Part shown: in pieces, positions 1 through 7,876 of the stretch
Position numbering within the stretch: the stretch's first letter is position 1
How the letters are laid out: each line of letters begins with the position of its first letter
Assembly (NCBI RefSeq): GCF_937891315.1
Contig: NZ_CALAGI010000141.1
Span: 16,907 to 80,906 of the forward strand
DNA: 64,000 nucleotides
Direction of reading: 5' to 3'
Source of the DNA: an uncultured Amaricoccus sp.
GTDB taxonomy: Bacteria > Pseudomonadota > Alphaproteobacteria > Rhodobacterales > Rhodobacteraceae
Made by a program: the position numbers and the translations under genes
The notes under the pieces: model-generated
What the model was told of the DNA's origin: nothing
Seen by the model: the letters and a program-made list of their open reading frames with translations, nothing else
Database searches by the model: none

Positions 1-1
1 G

Positions 2-439
2 GACGCCGATCTCATCCTGCATGTCCGCGACATCTCGCATCACGAGAGCGAGCATCAGGCCGAGAACGTGCGCGCGATCCTCGGCGAACTCGGGCTTGGG
101 CAGGAAGCGCTCGGTCGCCTGATCGAGGTCTGGAACAAGGTCGACGCGCTCGACCCCGAACAGGCGGAGGCGACGCGCCAGATCGCGGCGCGGACGCAAC
201 GCACGCATGTGATCTCGGCGTTGACCGGGGATGGTGTGCCCGAACTGTTGGCGGCGATCCAGAGCGACCTGACGGAGCCCGCGCGGGACGAAACGCTGCG
301 GCTTGGCTTCGACCAGGGGCGGCGGCGGGCCTGGCTCTTCGACCATGATCTCGTGACGTCGGAGCGGCAGACCGAAATGGGTTATGAAATGGCGGTGCGC
401 TGGACCGAACGCGACCGAAGCCAGTTTGATACGCTGTAA
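2..439 (+). CDS. hflX: GTPase HflX, C-terminal part (5' truncated by window)
   Basis: This open frame enters from the left edge and ends at a TAA. It encodes the last ~145 residues of HflX, a ribosome-associated GTPase that splits or rescues stalled ribosomes. Visible GTPase-fold hallmarks are the G3/G4 region: an early DADLILHVRDISH stretch, the guanine-specificity motif NKVD in 'VWNKVDAL', and the G5-like 'VISALTGDGV'. The C-terminal tail (FDQGRRRAWLFDHDLV, then TEMGYEMAVRW) is typical of alphaproteobacterial HflX. The G1 P-loop lies outside the window. The gene converges on miaA with only nine bases between stop codons and no obvious hairpin terminator. Confidence 0.9.
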   Translation, partial: DADLILHVRDISHHESEHQAENVRAILGELGLGQEALGRLIEVWNKVDALDPEQAEATRQIAARTQRTHVISALTGDGVPELLAAIQSDLTEPARDETLRLGFDQGRRRAWLFDHDLVTSERQTEMGYEMAVRWTERDRSQFDTL

Positions 440-448
440 CGTATTGAT

Positions 449-1357
449 TTAACTCGGTATTTCAACGACCGCGTCGGCATCGGCGGGGTCGATCCACGTC
501 CAGTCGGCCATGCGGTTGCGAAACCAGGTGCGCTGCCGCTTGGCGAACTGGCGCGTGGCGGTCACGGCCTGATCGATGGCGGTATCAAGCGGCAGCGCGC
601 CATCGAGGAAAGCCATCAGTTCACGCGCACCCAACGCCCGGGCCGAGGGCAGTGACAGGTCGAATCCGCCGTCGCGGAACGCCGCGCATTCCTCCAGAGC
701 GCCGCCGGCGACCATTTTGTGAAATCTGTTGGTTATGTTATTGTTAAGACGGGATATATCTGGCTGTAGAACCACGCGGACGGCGCTGTCCGGGTCGATC
801 AGTGGCGTTGCGCGGGCGGATTGCCAGTCAATCATGCCGCGCCCGGTGGCGGTGACGACTTCCCAGGCGCGTTGAACCCGCATCGGATTGGCGCGATCGA
901 TCCGTGCGAGCGTGATCGGGTCAAGCCGCGCCAGATCGGCGATCAGCGCCTCGGGTCCGTCGTGGCGCAGGATCGCCTCGGATCGCGTGCGAACCTCTGG
1001 CGCGATCGCCGGGATCTCTGCGAGGCCGGAGGTCAGCGCGCTGAGATAAAGCCCGGTGCCGCCGACGATGATGGCGCGCCGGCGCTGACGCGCCAGATCG
1101 GCGAGCAACGGCGCGAGGTCGCGCAGCCAGGCGCCGACCGAATAGATCTCGGTACAAGCTACATGGCCGTAGAGCGCATGCGGCGCGCGCGCCAGATCCT
1201 CGGGATCGGGCCGAGCGGACAGAACCCGCCAGCAGGAATAGACCTGCAGCGCATCCGCGTTGAGCACGACACCACCATCGCGCTCAGCCACGCGCAGGGC
1301 GAGCGCCGATTTGCCGCTGGCGGTCGGTCCTGCGATGATCACGGGTGCAAGCGCCAT
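449..1357 (-). CDS. miaA: tRNA dimethylallyltransferase MiaA
   Basis: 302 residues. MiaA transfers the dimethylallyl group of DMAPP to N6 of A37 in tRNAs reading UNN codons. The P-loop GPTASGKSALAL lies at residues ~9-20, followed by the substrate aspartate region (LNADALQVY), the VGGTGLYLSAL motif and a C-terminal RQFAKRQRTWFRNR segment that contacts tRNA. An upstream in-frame ATG at 1594 would add 79 residues with no family similarity and would run into the neighbouring gene, so I start at MALAPVIIAGP, which places the P-loop where MiaA has it. The gene is divergent from the ABC importer operon. Its DMAPP substrate depends on the dxs/ispA pathway also present in this window. Confidence 0.95.
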   Translation of the reverse strand: MALAPVIIAGPTASGKSALALRVAERDGGVVLNADALQVYSCWRVLSARPDPEDLARAPHALYGHVACTEIYSVGAWLRDLAPLLADLARQRRRAIIVGGTGLYLSALTSGLAEIPAIAPEVRTRSEAILRHDGPEALIADLARLDPITLARIDRANPMRVQRAWEVVTATGRGMIDWQSARATPLIDPDSAVRVVLQPDISRLNNNITNRFHKMVAGGALEECAAFRDGGFDLSLPSARALGARELMAFLDGALPLDTAIDQAVTATRQFAKRQRTWFRNRMADWTWIDPADADAVVEIPS

Positions 1358-1375
1358 CAGGTCAAATCCAACTCC

Positions 1376-1392
1376 TTGATTCCGAGAATCAA
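1376..1392. promoter_or_regulatory. Perfect palindrome in divergent promoter region (operator candidate)
   Basis: TTGATTC-CGA-GAATCAA, a perfect 7-bp inverted repeat with a 3-bp centre. It lies 18 bases upstream of the miaA start, in the AT-rich spacer shared with the ABC importer operon. The symmetry and position suggest a binding site for a dimeric regulator; no regulator gene is adjacent, so its identity is unknown. Confidence 0.45.
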
Positions 1393-1402
1393 AGAACACA
1401 AC

Positions 1403-1416
1403 ATAATCTGGATTAT
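1403..1416. promoter_or_regulatory. Second palindrome in the same divergent spacer
   Basis: ATAATC-TG-GATTAT, a perfect 6-bp inverted repeat located 10 bases from the preceding palindrome. Both share the core GATT/AATC. It sits about 150 bases upstream of the binding-protein gene in the most AT-rich stretch of the spacer, so it could overlap a promoter for either direction. Confidence 0.4.
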
Positions 1417-1568
1417 ACGAATATCCGATCCGCCCGAATTCGATCGCGCCCCCTGTCGCTGGCGGCTGGTTTCCGTTGTGAACGCGCCGAGAGAAACATT
1501 GACCTGAGGTCGAATCCGTTCTGCAATGGCCCCGACTTTCAAGCCAGCGATGGCACAGGGGGATTACG

Positions 1569-3320
1569 ATGGCCAACGACACGATCAATGGCAAGCCGAT
1601 GCATTCCGCGGTGCCCGAACTGGCGGAAGCCTGTCGGCTTGGAAAGATCGATCGGCGGGAATTCCTGGCAACCGCGACGGCGCTTGGGCTGACCGGCGCC
1701 GCAGCCTATGGCCTCATCGGGCTGACGCGGCCGTCCGAGGCGCTGGCCCAGGAGGTCGCGCCGGACGTCGCAACGCCCGGCGGCACGATCAAGATCGCGA
1801 TGGCCGTGATGCGGATCGAGGATCCGCGGATCTTCAGCTGGTCGCAGATGGCCAATGCCGCGCGCGGCACCATCGAGCCTCTGGTGCGCTACACCGCCGA
1901 TTTCACCTTCGTTCCCTGGCTGCTGGAAAGCTGGGAAGTGAATGACGACGCAACGGAATATACGCTGAAGCTGCGCCAGAACGCCTTCTGGACCAACGGC
2001 GATCCGTTCACCGCCGACGATGTGCTGTTCAACTTCGCCCGCTGGGCGCAAAAGGAAGTCGCCGGCAACTCGATGGCCGACCGCATTTCAAGCCTGATCG
2101 AGAAGAAGGGCGAGGAGAAGTTCACCGGCGACGTTACCAAGGACGACGGCACCGTGGTTCAGGAGGAGCAGACGCGCGAGCTGTTCGGCCTGATCGACGG
2201 CGCGGTGGAAAAGGTCGATGAGAAGACCGTCAGACTGCGTCCGTCGAAGTCGGACATTTCGATCATCGCCGGGTTCTCCGACTACCCTGCCCTGATCGTG
2301 CACCGAAGCTTCGACGAGACCGGCGCCGATCTGTCGAAGAACCCTGTCGGAACCGGTCCCTGGACGCTCGATAGCATCGATGTCGGGGTCAAGGCGGTGC
2401 TCAGCCGACGCACGGACGACAAGGGTTGGTGGGGCGACGACGTCGATGGCCCGGTGCTGCTCGACGGCATTGAATATATCGACTACGGCACCGACCCGTC
2501 GGCCGAGATCGCCGGCTATGAGTCGGGCGAGATCAACACCAGCTACGAGACGCCACCGAGCTATGTCGAAATCCTCGACGGGCTGGATCTGGTGAGGTCC
2601 GAGGCTGTTACCGCGAATACCGTCTGCGTGCGGATGAACACCAAGAGCGCGCCGTTCGACGTGAAGGAAGTGCGCAACGCGGTGCAACTCGCGGTGGACA
2701 ATTCGGTGGTGCTCGATCTCGGCTATCAGGGGCTGGGGCTGGTCGCAGAGAACCACCACGTGGGGCCGATGCATCCGGAATATGCCGAGCTGCCTCCGAT
2801 CTCCCGCGACCCCGAGAAGGCCCTGGCGCTGCTGACCGAGGCGGGGCACGCCGAGACCGAGATCGAGCTGATCTCGCTCGACGACGATATCAACCGCAAC
2901 ACCACTGACGCGGTCGCAGCGCAGATGCGCGATGCGGGAATGAAGGTGAAGCGAACGGTCATTCCGGGAAGTACCTTCTGGAACAACTGGTTGACCTACC
3001 CATTCTCATCCACCGAATGGAACCATCGACCGCTGGGCGTGCAGACCTACATGCTGGGCTATCGCACTGGCGCGCCGTGGAACGAGACCGCGTTTTCCGA
3101 TCCGAAGTTCGACGAGCTGCTCGACAAGTCGCTGGCATTGTCGAACCCGGACGACCGGCGACCGCTGATGGCCGAGATGGAGAAAATCCTGCAGGACTCG
3201 GGCGTTCTGATCCAGGCCTACTGGCGCAAGACCTTCCGGCACATGACGCCGAACGTGCACGGCCTCTCCATGCATCCGGTGTTCGAAATCCATCTCGAGA
3301 AGACCTGGCTCTCGGCCTGA
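1569..3320 (+). CDS. ABC transporter substrate-binding protein, oligopeptide (family 5) type
   Basis: 583 residues. It is the extracytoplasmic solute receptor of the importer encoded downstream. The N-terminus carries a twin-arginine signal (DRREFLATATALGLTG, residues ~28-43), cleavage probably near ALAQE at ~61, so export is likely folded through Tat. The mature part has the SBP_bac_5 pattern: an LVRYTADFTFVPWLLESWEV region, FTADDVLFNFARW, and a C-terminal AYWRKTFRHMTPNVHGL. A GGGG-rich sequence precedes the ATG by a few bases. It heads a four-gene operon with two permeases and a fused ATPase. The substrate is uncertain: peptides are the default for this family, but opines, glutathione or sugars are also known. 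Confidence 0.9.
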   Translation: MANDTINGKPMHSAVPELAEACRLGKIDRREFLATATALGLTGAAAYGLIGLTRPSEALAQEVAPDVATPGGTIKIAMAVMRIEDPRIFSWSQMANAARGTIEPLVRYTADFTFVPWLLESWEVNDDATEYTLKLRQNAFWTNGDPFTADDVLFNFARWAQKEVAGNSMADRISSLIEKKGEEKFTGDVTKDDGTVVQEEQTRELFGLIDGAVEKVDEKTVRLRPSKSDISIIAGFSDYPALIVHRSFDETGADLSKNPVGTGPWTLDSIDVGVKAVLSRRTDDKGWWGDDVDGPVLLDGIEYIDYGTDPSAEIAGYESGEINTSYETPPSYVEILDGLDLVRSEAVTANTVCVRMNTKSAPFDVKEVRNAVQLAVDNSVVLDLGYQGLGLVAENHHVGPMHPEYAELPPISRDPEKALALLTEAGHAETEIELISLDDDINRNTTDAVAAQMRDAGMKVKRTVIPGSTFWNNWLTYPFSSTEWNHRPLGVQTYMLGYRTGAPWNETAFSDPKFDELLDKSLALSNPDDRRPLMAEMEKILQDSGVLIQAYWRKTFRHMTPNVHGLSMHPVFEIHLEKTWLSA

Positions 3321-3332
3321 CGCACCTGCCCC

Positions 3333-3360
3333 ATCCGGCGCGCAAATTCGCGCGCCGGAT
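3333..3360. promoter_or_regulatory. Intercistronic hairpin after binding-protein gene
   Basis: A perfect 11-bp stem, ATCCGGCGCGC / GCGCGCCGGAT, with a 6-nt loop AAATTC. It begins 13 bases after the binding-protein stop and ends 17 bases before the first permease. No T-run follows, so it is probably an mRNA-stabilising or partial-attenuation element that raises binding-protein levels above permease levels. This is a common arrangement in ABC importer operons, but inferred here. Confidence 0.65.
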
Positions 3361-3377
3361 CAGCCAAGGTTGCCAAA

Positions 3378-4334
3378 ATGCTGTTATTCTTTCTGAAACG
3401 CCTCTGGACGATGTTGCTGACCGGTCTTTGCCTGACGGCGATCGTCTTCAGCCTGGTGAACCTCAAGCCGAACCTCGTGAAGCTTGCCAAGGAGCAGAGC
3501 AGCGCCAAGGCGTCCGACCAGCAGGTCGAGGTCTGGCTTGAGCAGAACGGCTATAAACGGCCCTGGGTGGTACGCTACGGCGAGTGGCTGGGCGGCGCGG
3601 TGCGTGGCGATTTCGGCAATTCGACCCGGTTCCGCGCGCCGGTGGCCGAGGTGCTGTTGCCGCGGCTGGCGCTGACCGGCATCCTGATGTTCTGGGTCAT
3701 GGTGGTCATGGTACCCGGCGCCCTGCTGATCGGGGTGCTCGCGGGCATGCGGGAAGGCTCGAAAACCGACCGCGCGCTGTCGACCATCGCCATCGCCGGA
3801 ACCTCGACGCCGGAATATGTGTCGGGCGTGGTGCTGACGGTGATCTTCGCCAGCAAGATGGTCGGGCTGCAATGGTTTTCCGGCTCGGCGACCTCGGCGG
3901 CGGAGACCGGACCGACCTTCTACAATTTCACCCTGCCCGTCCTCACCATCGCGATCTACGGCATGGGCTACATCGCCCGCATGACGCGCGCCTCGATGGC
4001 CGAGGTGATGACCCAGCAATATATCCGCACCGCGCGGCTCAAGGGCCTGTCGTTCCATACCATCGTCGCGCGGCATGCGTTGCGGAACGCGCTGATCGCG
4101 CCTTTCACCGTCATCATGCTGCAGTTTCCCTGGTTACTGACCGGGGTGGTGATCGTCGAGACGCTGTTCAATTATCGCGGCTTCGGCTGGCTGCTGATCG
4201 AAGGCGCGGGCAACAACGACATCAACCTGCTGCTCGCCTGCTCGATCGTCGCCGTGGTGATCGTGCTGACCACGCAGCTCATCTCCGACCTCGGTTACGT
4301 CTATCTGAACCCGCGCATCCGGGTCGGTGGCTAG
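3378..4334 (+). CDS. ABC transporter permease, DppB/OppB type
   Basis: 318 residues, an inner-membrane channel subunit. The N-terminus (MLLFFLKRLWTMLLTGLCLTAIVFSLVNL) is a typical first transmembrane helix, and about five more hydrophobic segments follow. The cytoplasmic coupling motif (EAA-like) is visible as 'QYIRTARLKGLSFHTIVARHALRNALIAP' near residues 213-241. The loop after helix 1 is shorter than in classical DppB. It is followed without any gap by the second permease: the TAG stop touches the next ATG. The pair forms the heterodimeric pore of the importer whose binding protein lies upstream. Confidence 0.9.
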   Translation: MLLFFLKRLWTMLLTGLCLTAIVFSLVNLKPNLVKLAKEQSSAKASDQQVEVWLEQNGYKRPWVVRYGEWLGGAVRGDFGNSTRFRAPVAEVLLPRLALTGILMFWVMVVMVPGALLIGVLAGMREGSKTDRALSTIAIAGTSTPEYVSGVVLTVIFASKMVGLQWFSGSATSAAETGPTFYNFTLPVLTIAIYGMGYIARMTRASMAEVMTQQYIRTARLKGLSFHTIVARHALRNALIAPFTVIMLQFPWLLTGVVIVETLFNYRGFGWLLIEGAGNNDINLLLACSIVAVVIVLTTQLISDLGYVYLNPRIRVGG

Positions 4335-5492
4335 ATGGAACTCACATATCTCACGCCGGGACAGATCGTCTGGCAGGTCATCCTGCGGTTCGCGCCGGTG
4401 CTGATCTCCCTCGCGGCGATCATGGTCGTCAGCATGATCTTCCGCCGGCGCCTCGGCTTCTACGGCCGGATCTTCGAGAGCGGCATCGGCATGATCGGCT
4501 TGGCGCTGCTGCTCTTCTGGCTGCTGACGGCGCTGATGGCGAACTGGATCACGCTGTTCGATCCGTTCGAGCAGATCCGCGCGCTACAGAACAAACCACC
4601 GGGGGCGATCGCACCGGATATCGGCCTGCCCTATCTCTTCGGTGGCGACAGTCTCGGCCGCTGCGTCTTCTCGCGCATGGTCTATGGCAGCCGGACCGTG
4701 ATGGCGATCGCACCGCTGGCGACGCTGTTCGCCTATATGGTCGGGATCATGTTGGGGCTGCCGGCGGGCTATCATGGCGGCTGGCTCGACACCGCGCTCA
4801 GCTTCGTGGCCAATCTGGTGCTGGCCTTCCCGGTCATCCTGCTCTTCTACCTGCTTGTGACGCCGGAGATCCGGCAGACGTTGATACCCGGCGCCATGGC
4901 GGCGGTCCTCTTCATCTTTCCGGTGCTGTTCCTGCTGACCCTGTTCTGGAGCCGGTTTCGGGAGCGGCCCGGGGTCCTGCTCTATACCGTCCTGCCGGTC
5001 CTCGTGATCGGCGGCTTTATCTATGTCGGGTTGATCGGCCTCTGGGATCCGACCGGTCTGATCACGATGGAGCCGAACACGCTCAACATCTTCCTCGCCG
5101 TCGTCTTCATCACCTCGCCCACGGTCTTCCGGATCGTGCGCGGGCTGACGCTCGACATCAAGACGCGGGACTATGTCGCGGCGGCGCAGACCCGGGGCGA
5201 ACGGCCGTGGTACATCATGCTGTGGGAGATCCTACCGAACGCGCGCGGACCTCTGATCGTCGATGCCTGCCTGCGCATCGGCTACACCACGATCCTTCTC
5301 GGGACGCTCGGCTTCTTCGGGCTCGGCGTCAGCCCGGAAAGCGCGGACTGGGGCTCCACCATCAACGAGGGGCGCAAGCTGCTTCGGCTTTATATTCACC
5401 CTGCCCTTCCGCCAGCGCTCGCGATCATGAGCCTCGTGCTGGGGCTGAACCTGCTCGCCGACGCGCTGCGCGAGCAGAGCATGAAGGACTGA
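4335..5492 (+). CDS. ABC transporter permease, DppC/OppC type
   Basis: 385 residues, longer than the ~300 usual for DppC. The extra length is an additional hydrophobic stretch in the middle (residues ~185-245, with LIPGAMAAVLFIFPVLFLL and VLLYTVLPVLVIGGFIYVG), apparently two or three added membrane helices. The conserved DPPC features are present: FGGDSLGRCVFSRMVYGSRT early on, and the coupling loop 'TRDYVAAAQTRGERPWYIMLWEILPNARGPL' with the terminal TLGFFGLGVSPESADWG. It starts directly after the first permease's stop codon, implying translational coupling. It partners the upstream permease. Confidence 0.88.
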   Translation: MELTYLTPGQIVWQVILRFAPVLISLAAIMVVSMIFRRRLGFYGRIFESGIGMIGLALLLFWLLTALMANWITLFDPFEQIRALQNKPPGAIAPDIGLPYLFGGDSLGRCVFSRMVYGSRTVMAIAPLATLFAYMVGIMLGLPAGYHGGWLDTALSFVANLVLAFPVILLFYLLVTPEIRQTLIPGAMAAVLFIFPVLFLLTLFWSRFRERPGVLLYTVLPVLVIGGFIYVGLIGLWDPTGLITMEPNTLNIFLAVVFITSPTVFRIVRGLTLDIKTRDYVAAAQTRGERPWYIMLWEILPNARGPLIVDACLRIGYTTILLGTLGFFGLGVSPESADWGSTINEGRKLLRLYIHPALPPALAIMSLVLGLNLLADALREQSMKD

Positions 5493-5554
5493 GGGGCGCG
5501 CGGAACCAAAGATGACTTGCGACAGACCATCTCCAGATAGCACACGGTAAAGCC

Positions 5555-7624
5555 ATGGCGGAGCCCATCCTGGAGATCGAGAACCTCTCGATCTCCTTCT
5601 TCACCCGGATCGGAGAGATTCCGGCGGTGATGAACTTCTCGGCGACGGTGATGCCAGGGCAGGCGCTCGGCCTCGTCGGCGAGAGCGGTTGCGGCAAATC
5701 GACGGTCGCGCTCGGGGTCATGCGCGATCTCGGCGCGAGCGGACGGATCGTTGGCGGCTCCATCCGCTTCAAGGGGCGCGACCTCGTGACCATGCCGGAT
5801 GCCGACCTGCGCCGGATCCGCGGCTCCGAGATCGCGATGATCTATCAGGAACCGATGGCGAGCCTGAATCCGGCGATGAAGGTCGGCGCGCAGCTGATGG
5901 AAGTGCCGATGATCCACGAGGGCATCGGCGCCGCCGAAGCGCGCGCGCGCGCCCTGCGCGTGGTCGACGCCGTCCGCCTGCCCGATCCACCGCGCATCCT
6001 CGGCAGCTATCCGCACCAGCTCTCGGGTGGCCAGCAGCAGCGCATCGTCATCGCCATGGCGCTGATGGCGCAGCCGGCGCTCCTGATCCTCGACGAGCCG
6101 ACCACGGCGCTCGATGTCACAGTCGAGGCCGGGATCGTCCAGCTGGTCAAGGATCTCGGCCGCGACTTCGGCACCTCGATGCTGTTCATCAGCCACAATC
6201 TCGGGCTGGTGCTCGAGACCTGCGACCGGATCTGCGTGATGTATTCCGGCGAGGCGGTGGAGACCGGGCCAATAGCGGAAGTGTTCGACGAGATGCGCCA
6301 CCCTTACACGCAAGGGCTGTTTCGCTCGATCCCCCTGCCCGGCGCCGACAAGACGAGTCGTCCGCTGATCGCGATTCCGGGCAATTTCCCGCTGCCGCAC
6401 GAACGCCCGCCCGGCTGCAACTTCGGGCCGCGCTGCGGCTGTTTCGAGAAGAAGCGTTGCGACGCGACCGACGTGCCGATGCTGCCGGTTTCGTCCAGCC
6501 ATGCGAGCCGCTGCCTGCGGTTTCACGAAATCGACTGGACGGCGCCCCCGACCATCGCGACCCGCGCCGAGCCGGCGCCGATCGGCGACGTGGTGCTCAG
6601 CGCGCGGGAGTTGCGCAAATATTACCGCGTCGGATCCGGCGGCTTGTTCGGGGGCGACTCGACCCGCGTCGTCAAGGCGAACGAGTCGGTGAGCTTCGAG
6701 GCGCGCGAGGCCGAGACGCTGGCGATCGTCGGCGAGAGCGGCTGCGGCAAGTCGACGCTCGCCAAGGTGCTGCTCGGACTCGAGACGGCGAGCGACGGCG
6801 CGGTCCAGCTCGGCGAGCTGGAGATCGGCCAGCGGACGATCGGTTCCCGTGACACGCGCACCGTCGCCGACATCCAGATGGTATTCCAGAACCCGTTCGA
6901 CACGCTGAACCCCAGCCAGTCGATCGGTACGCAGATCATCCGGGTGTTGGAAAAGTTCCGCTTCGGCGACGGCCACGCCGCGCGCGAAGCCAAGATGCTG
7001 GAGCTGCTCGATCTGGTGAAGCTGCCGCGCGCCTTCGCACGCCGAATGCCGCGGCAGCTCTCGGGCGGGCAGAAACAGCGCATCGGCATCGCACGCGCCT
7101 TCGCCGGGGCGCCGAGGGCGGTGGTGGCGGACGAGCCGGTCTCGGCGCTCGACGTCTCGGTGCAGGCGGCGGTGACCGATCTCTTGATGGACATCCAGCG
7201 CCGGCACCGCACGACGATGCTGTTCATCAGCCATGATCTGGGCGTGGTGCGCTATCTCGCCGACCGGGTGATGGTCATGTATCTCGGGCACGTGGTCGAG
7301 ATCGGCGGCACGGACCAGGTGTTTCAGCCGCCCTATCATCCCTATACCGAGGCGCTGCTGTCGGCGGTGCCGATCGCGGATACCTCGGTGAAGCGCAAGC
7401 GGATCGTGCTGACCGGCGACATTCCGTCCGCGGTCAACCCTCCGCCGGGCTGCCCGTTCCAGACCCGTTGTCCGCGCAAGGCGCAAACCGGAAGCGATCT
7501 CTGCGAAACCGAGATGCCGCCCTTCCGCGAACTGGAGCCCGGACATCATGTGAAATGCCATCTGCCTTCGGAAGTCTTCGCGGCGATGGAGCCGGTGATT
7601 CGCCTCGCCGGGGCCGAAAGCTGA
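5555..7624 (+). CDS. Fused double ATP-binding subunit of oligopeptide-type ABC importer (DppD-DppF)
   Basis: 689 residues containing two complete nucleotide-binding domains in one chain. The first has Walker A GESGCGKST (~44-52), signature LSGGQQQRI (~156) and Walker B LLILDEPTTALD. The second has Walker A GESGCGKST (~393), signature LSGGQKQRI (~502) and AVVADEPVSALD. Each is followed by the cysteine-bearing oligopeptide-transporter C-terminal extension: PPGCNFGPRCGCFEKKRC after the first, PPGCPFQTRCPRK after the second. In most systems these are two proteins; the fusion is common in alphaproteobacteria. It powers the importer encoded just upstream. Confidence 0.92.
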   Translation: MAEPILEIENLSISFFTRIGEIPAVMNFSATVMPGQALGLVGESGCGKSTVALGVMRDLGASGRIVGGSIRFKGRDLVTMPDADLRRIRGSEIAMIYQEPMASLNPAMKVGAQLMEVPMIHEGIGAAEARARALRVVDAVRLPDPPRILGSYPHQLSGGQQQRIVIAMALMAQPALLILDEPTTALDVTVEAGIVQLVKDLGRDFGTSMLFISHNLGLVLETCDRICVMYSGEAVETGPIAEVFDEMRHPYTQGLFRSIPLPGADKTSRPLIAIPGNFPLPHERPPGCNFGPRCGCFEKKRCDATDVPMLPVSSSHASRCLRFHEIDWTAPPTIATRAEPAPIGDVVLSARELRKYYRVGSGGLFGGDSTRVVKANESVSFEAREAETLAIVGESGCGKSTLAKVLLGLETASDGAVQLGELEIGQRTIGSRDTRTVADIQMVFQNPFDTLNPSQSIGTQIIRVLEKFRFGDGHAAREAKMLELLDLVKLPRAFARRMPRQLSGGQKQRIGIARAFAGAPRAVVADEPVSALDVSVQAAVTDLLMDIQRRHRTTMLFISHDLGVVRYLADRVMVMYLGHVVEIGGTDQVFQPPYHPYTEALLSAVPIADTSVKRKRIVLTGDIPSAVNPPPGCPFQTRCPRKAQTGSDLCETEMPPFRELEPGHHVKCHLPSEVFAAMEPVIRLAGAES

Positions 7625-7876
7625 CCCGCGCCCTTCGCCGATGGGGTCTATTCGACGTCTGACCTCCTTCAGATGACAGGATTGTTGCGTTGAGCGGATC
7701 GGTTCCCGGAATGGCCGGCATCGGCGAGTTCGCGCCGAAATGCACAATCTGTTAACGTTTTTAATGGGATTGCCGGCCCTTAGTGTCGGCGTCGGATTGA
7801 TTTCGCGCGATCGCGGACTTGCCGCGGCGCCCGACAAGGGCGACCCAAGCGGCGCTGGAACGGCGGGAGGATATCG

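Noticed and set aside
1358..1594. 79-residue N-terminal extension of MiaA
   Set aside because: No similarity to the family and it would cover the divergent promoter and the start of the binding-protein gene.
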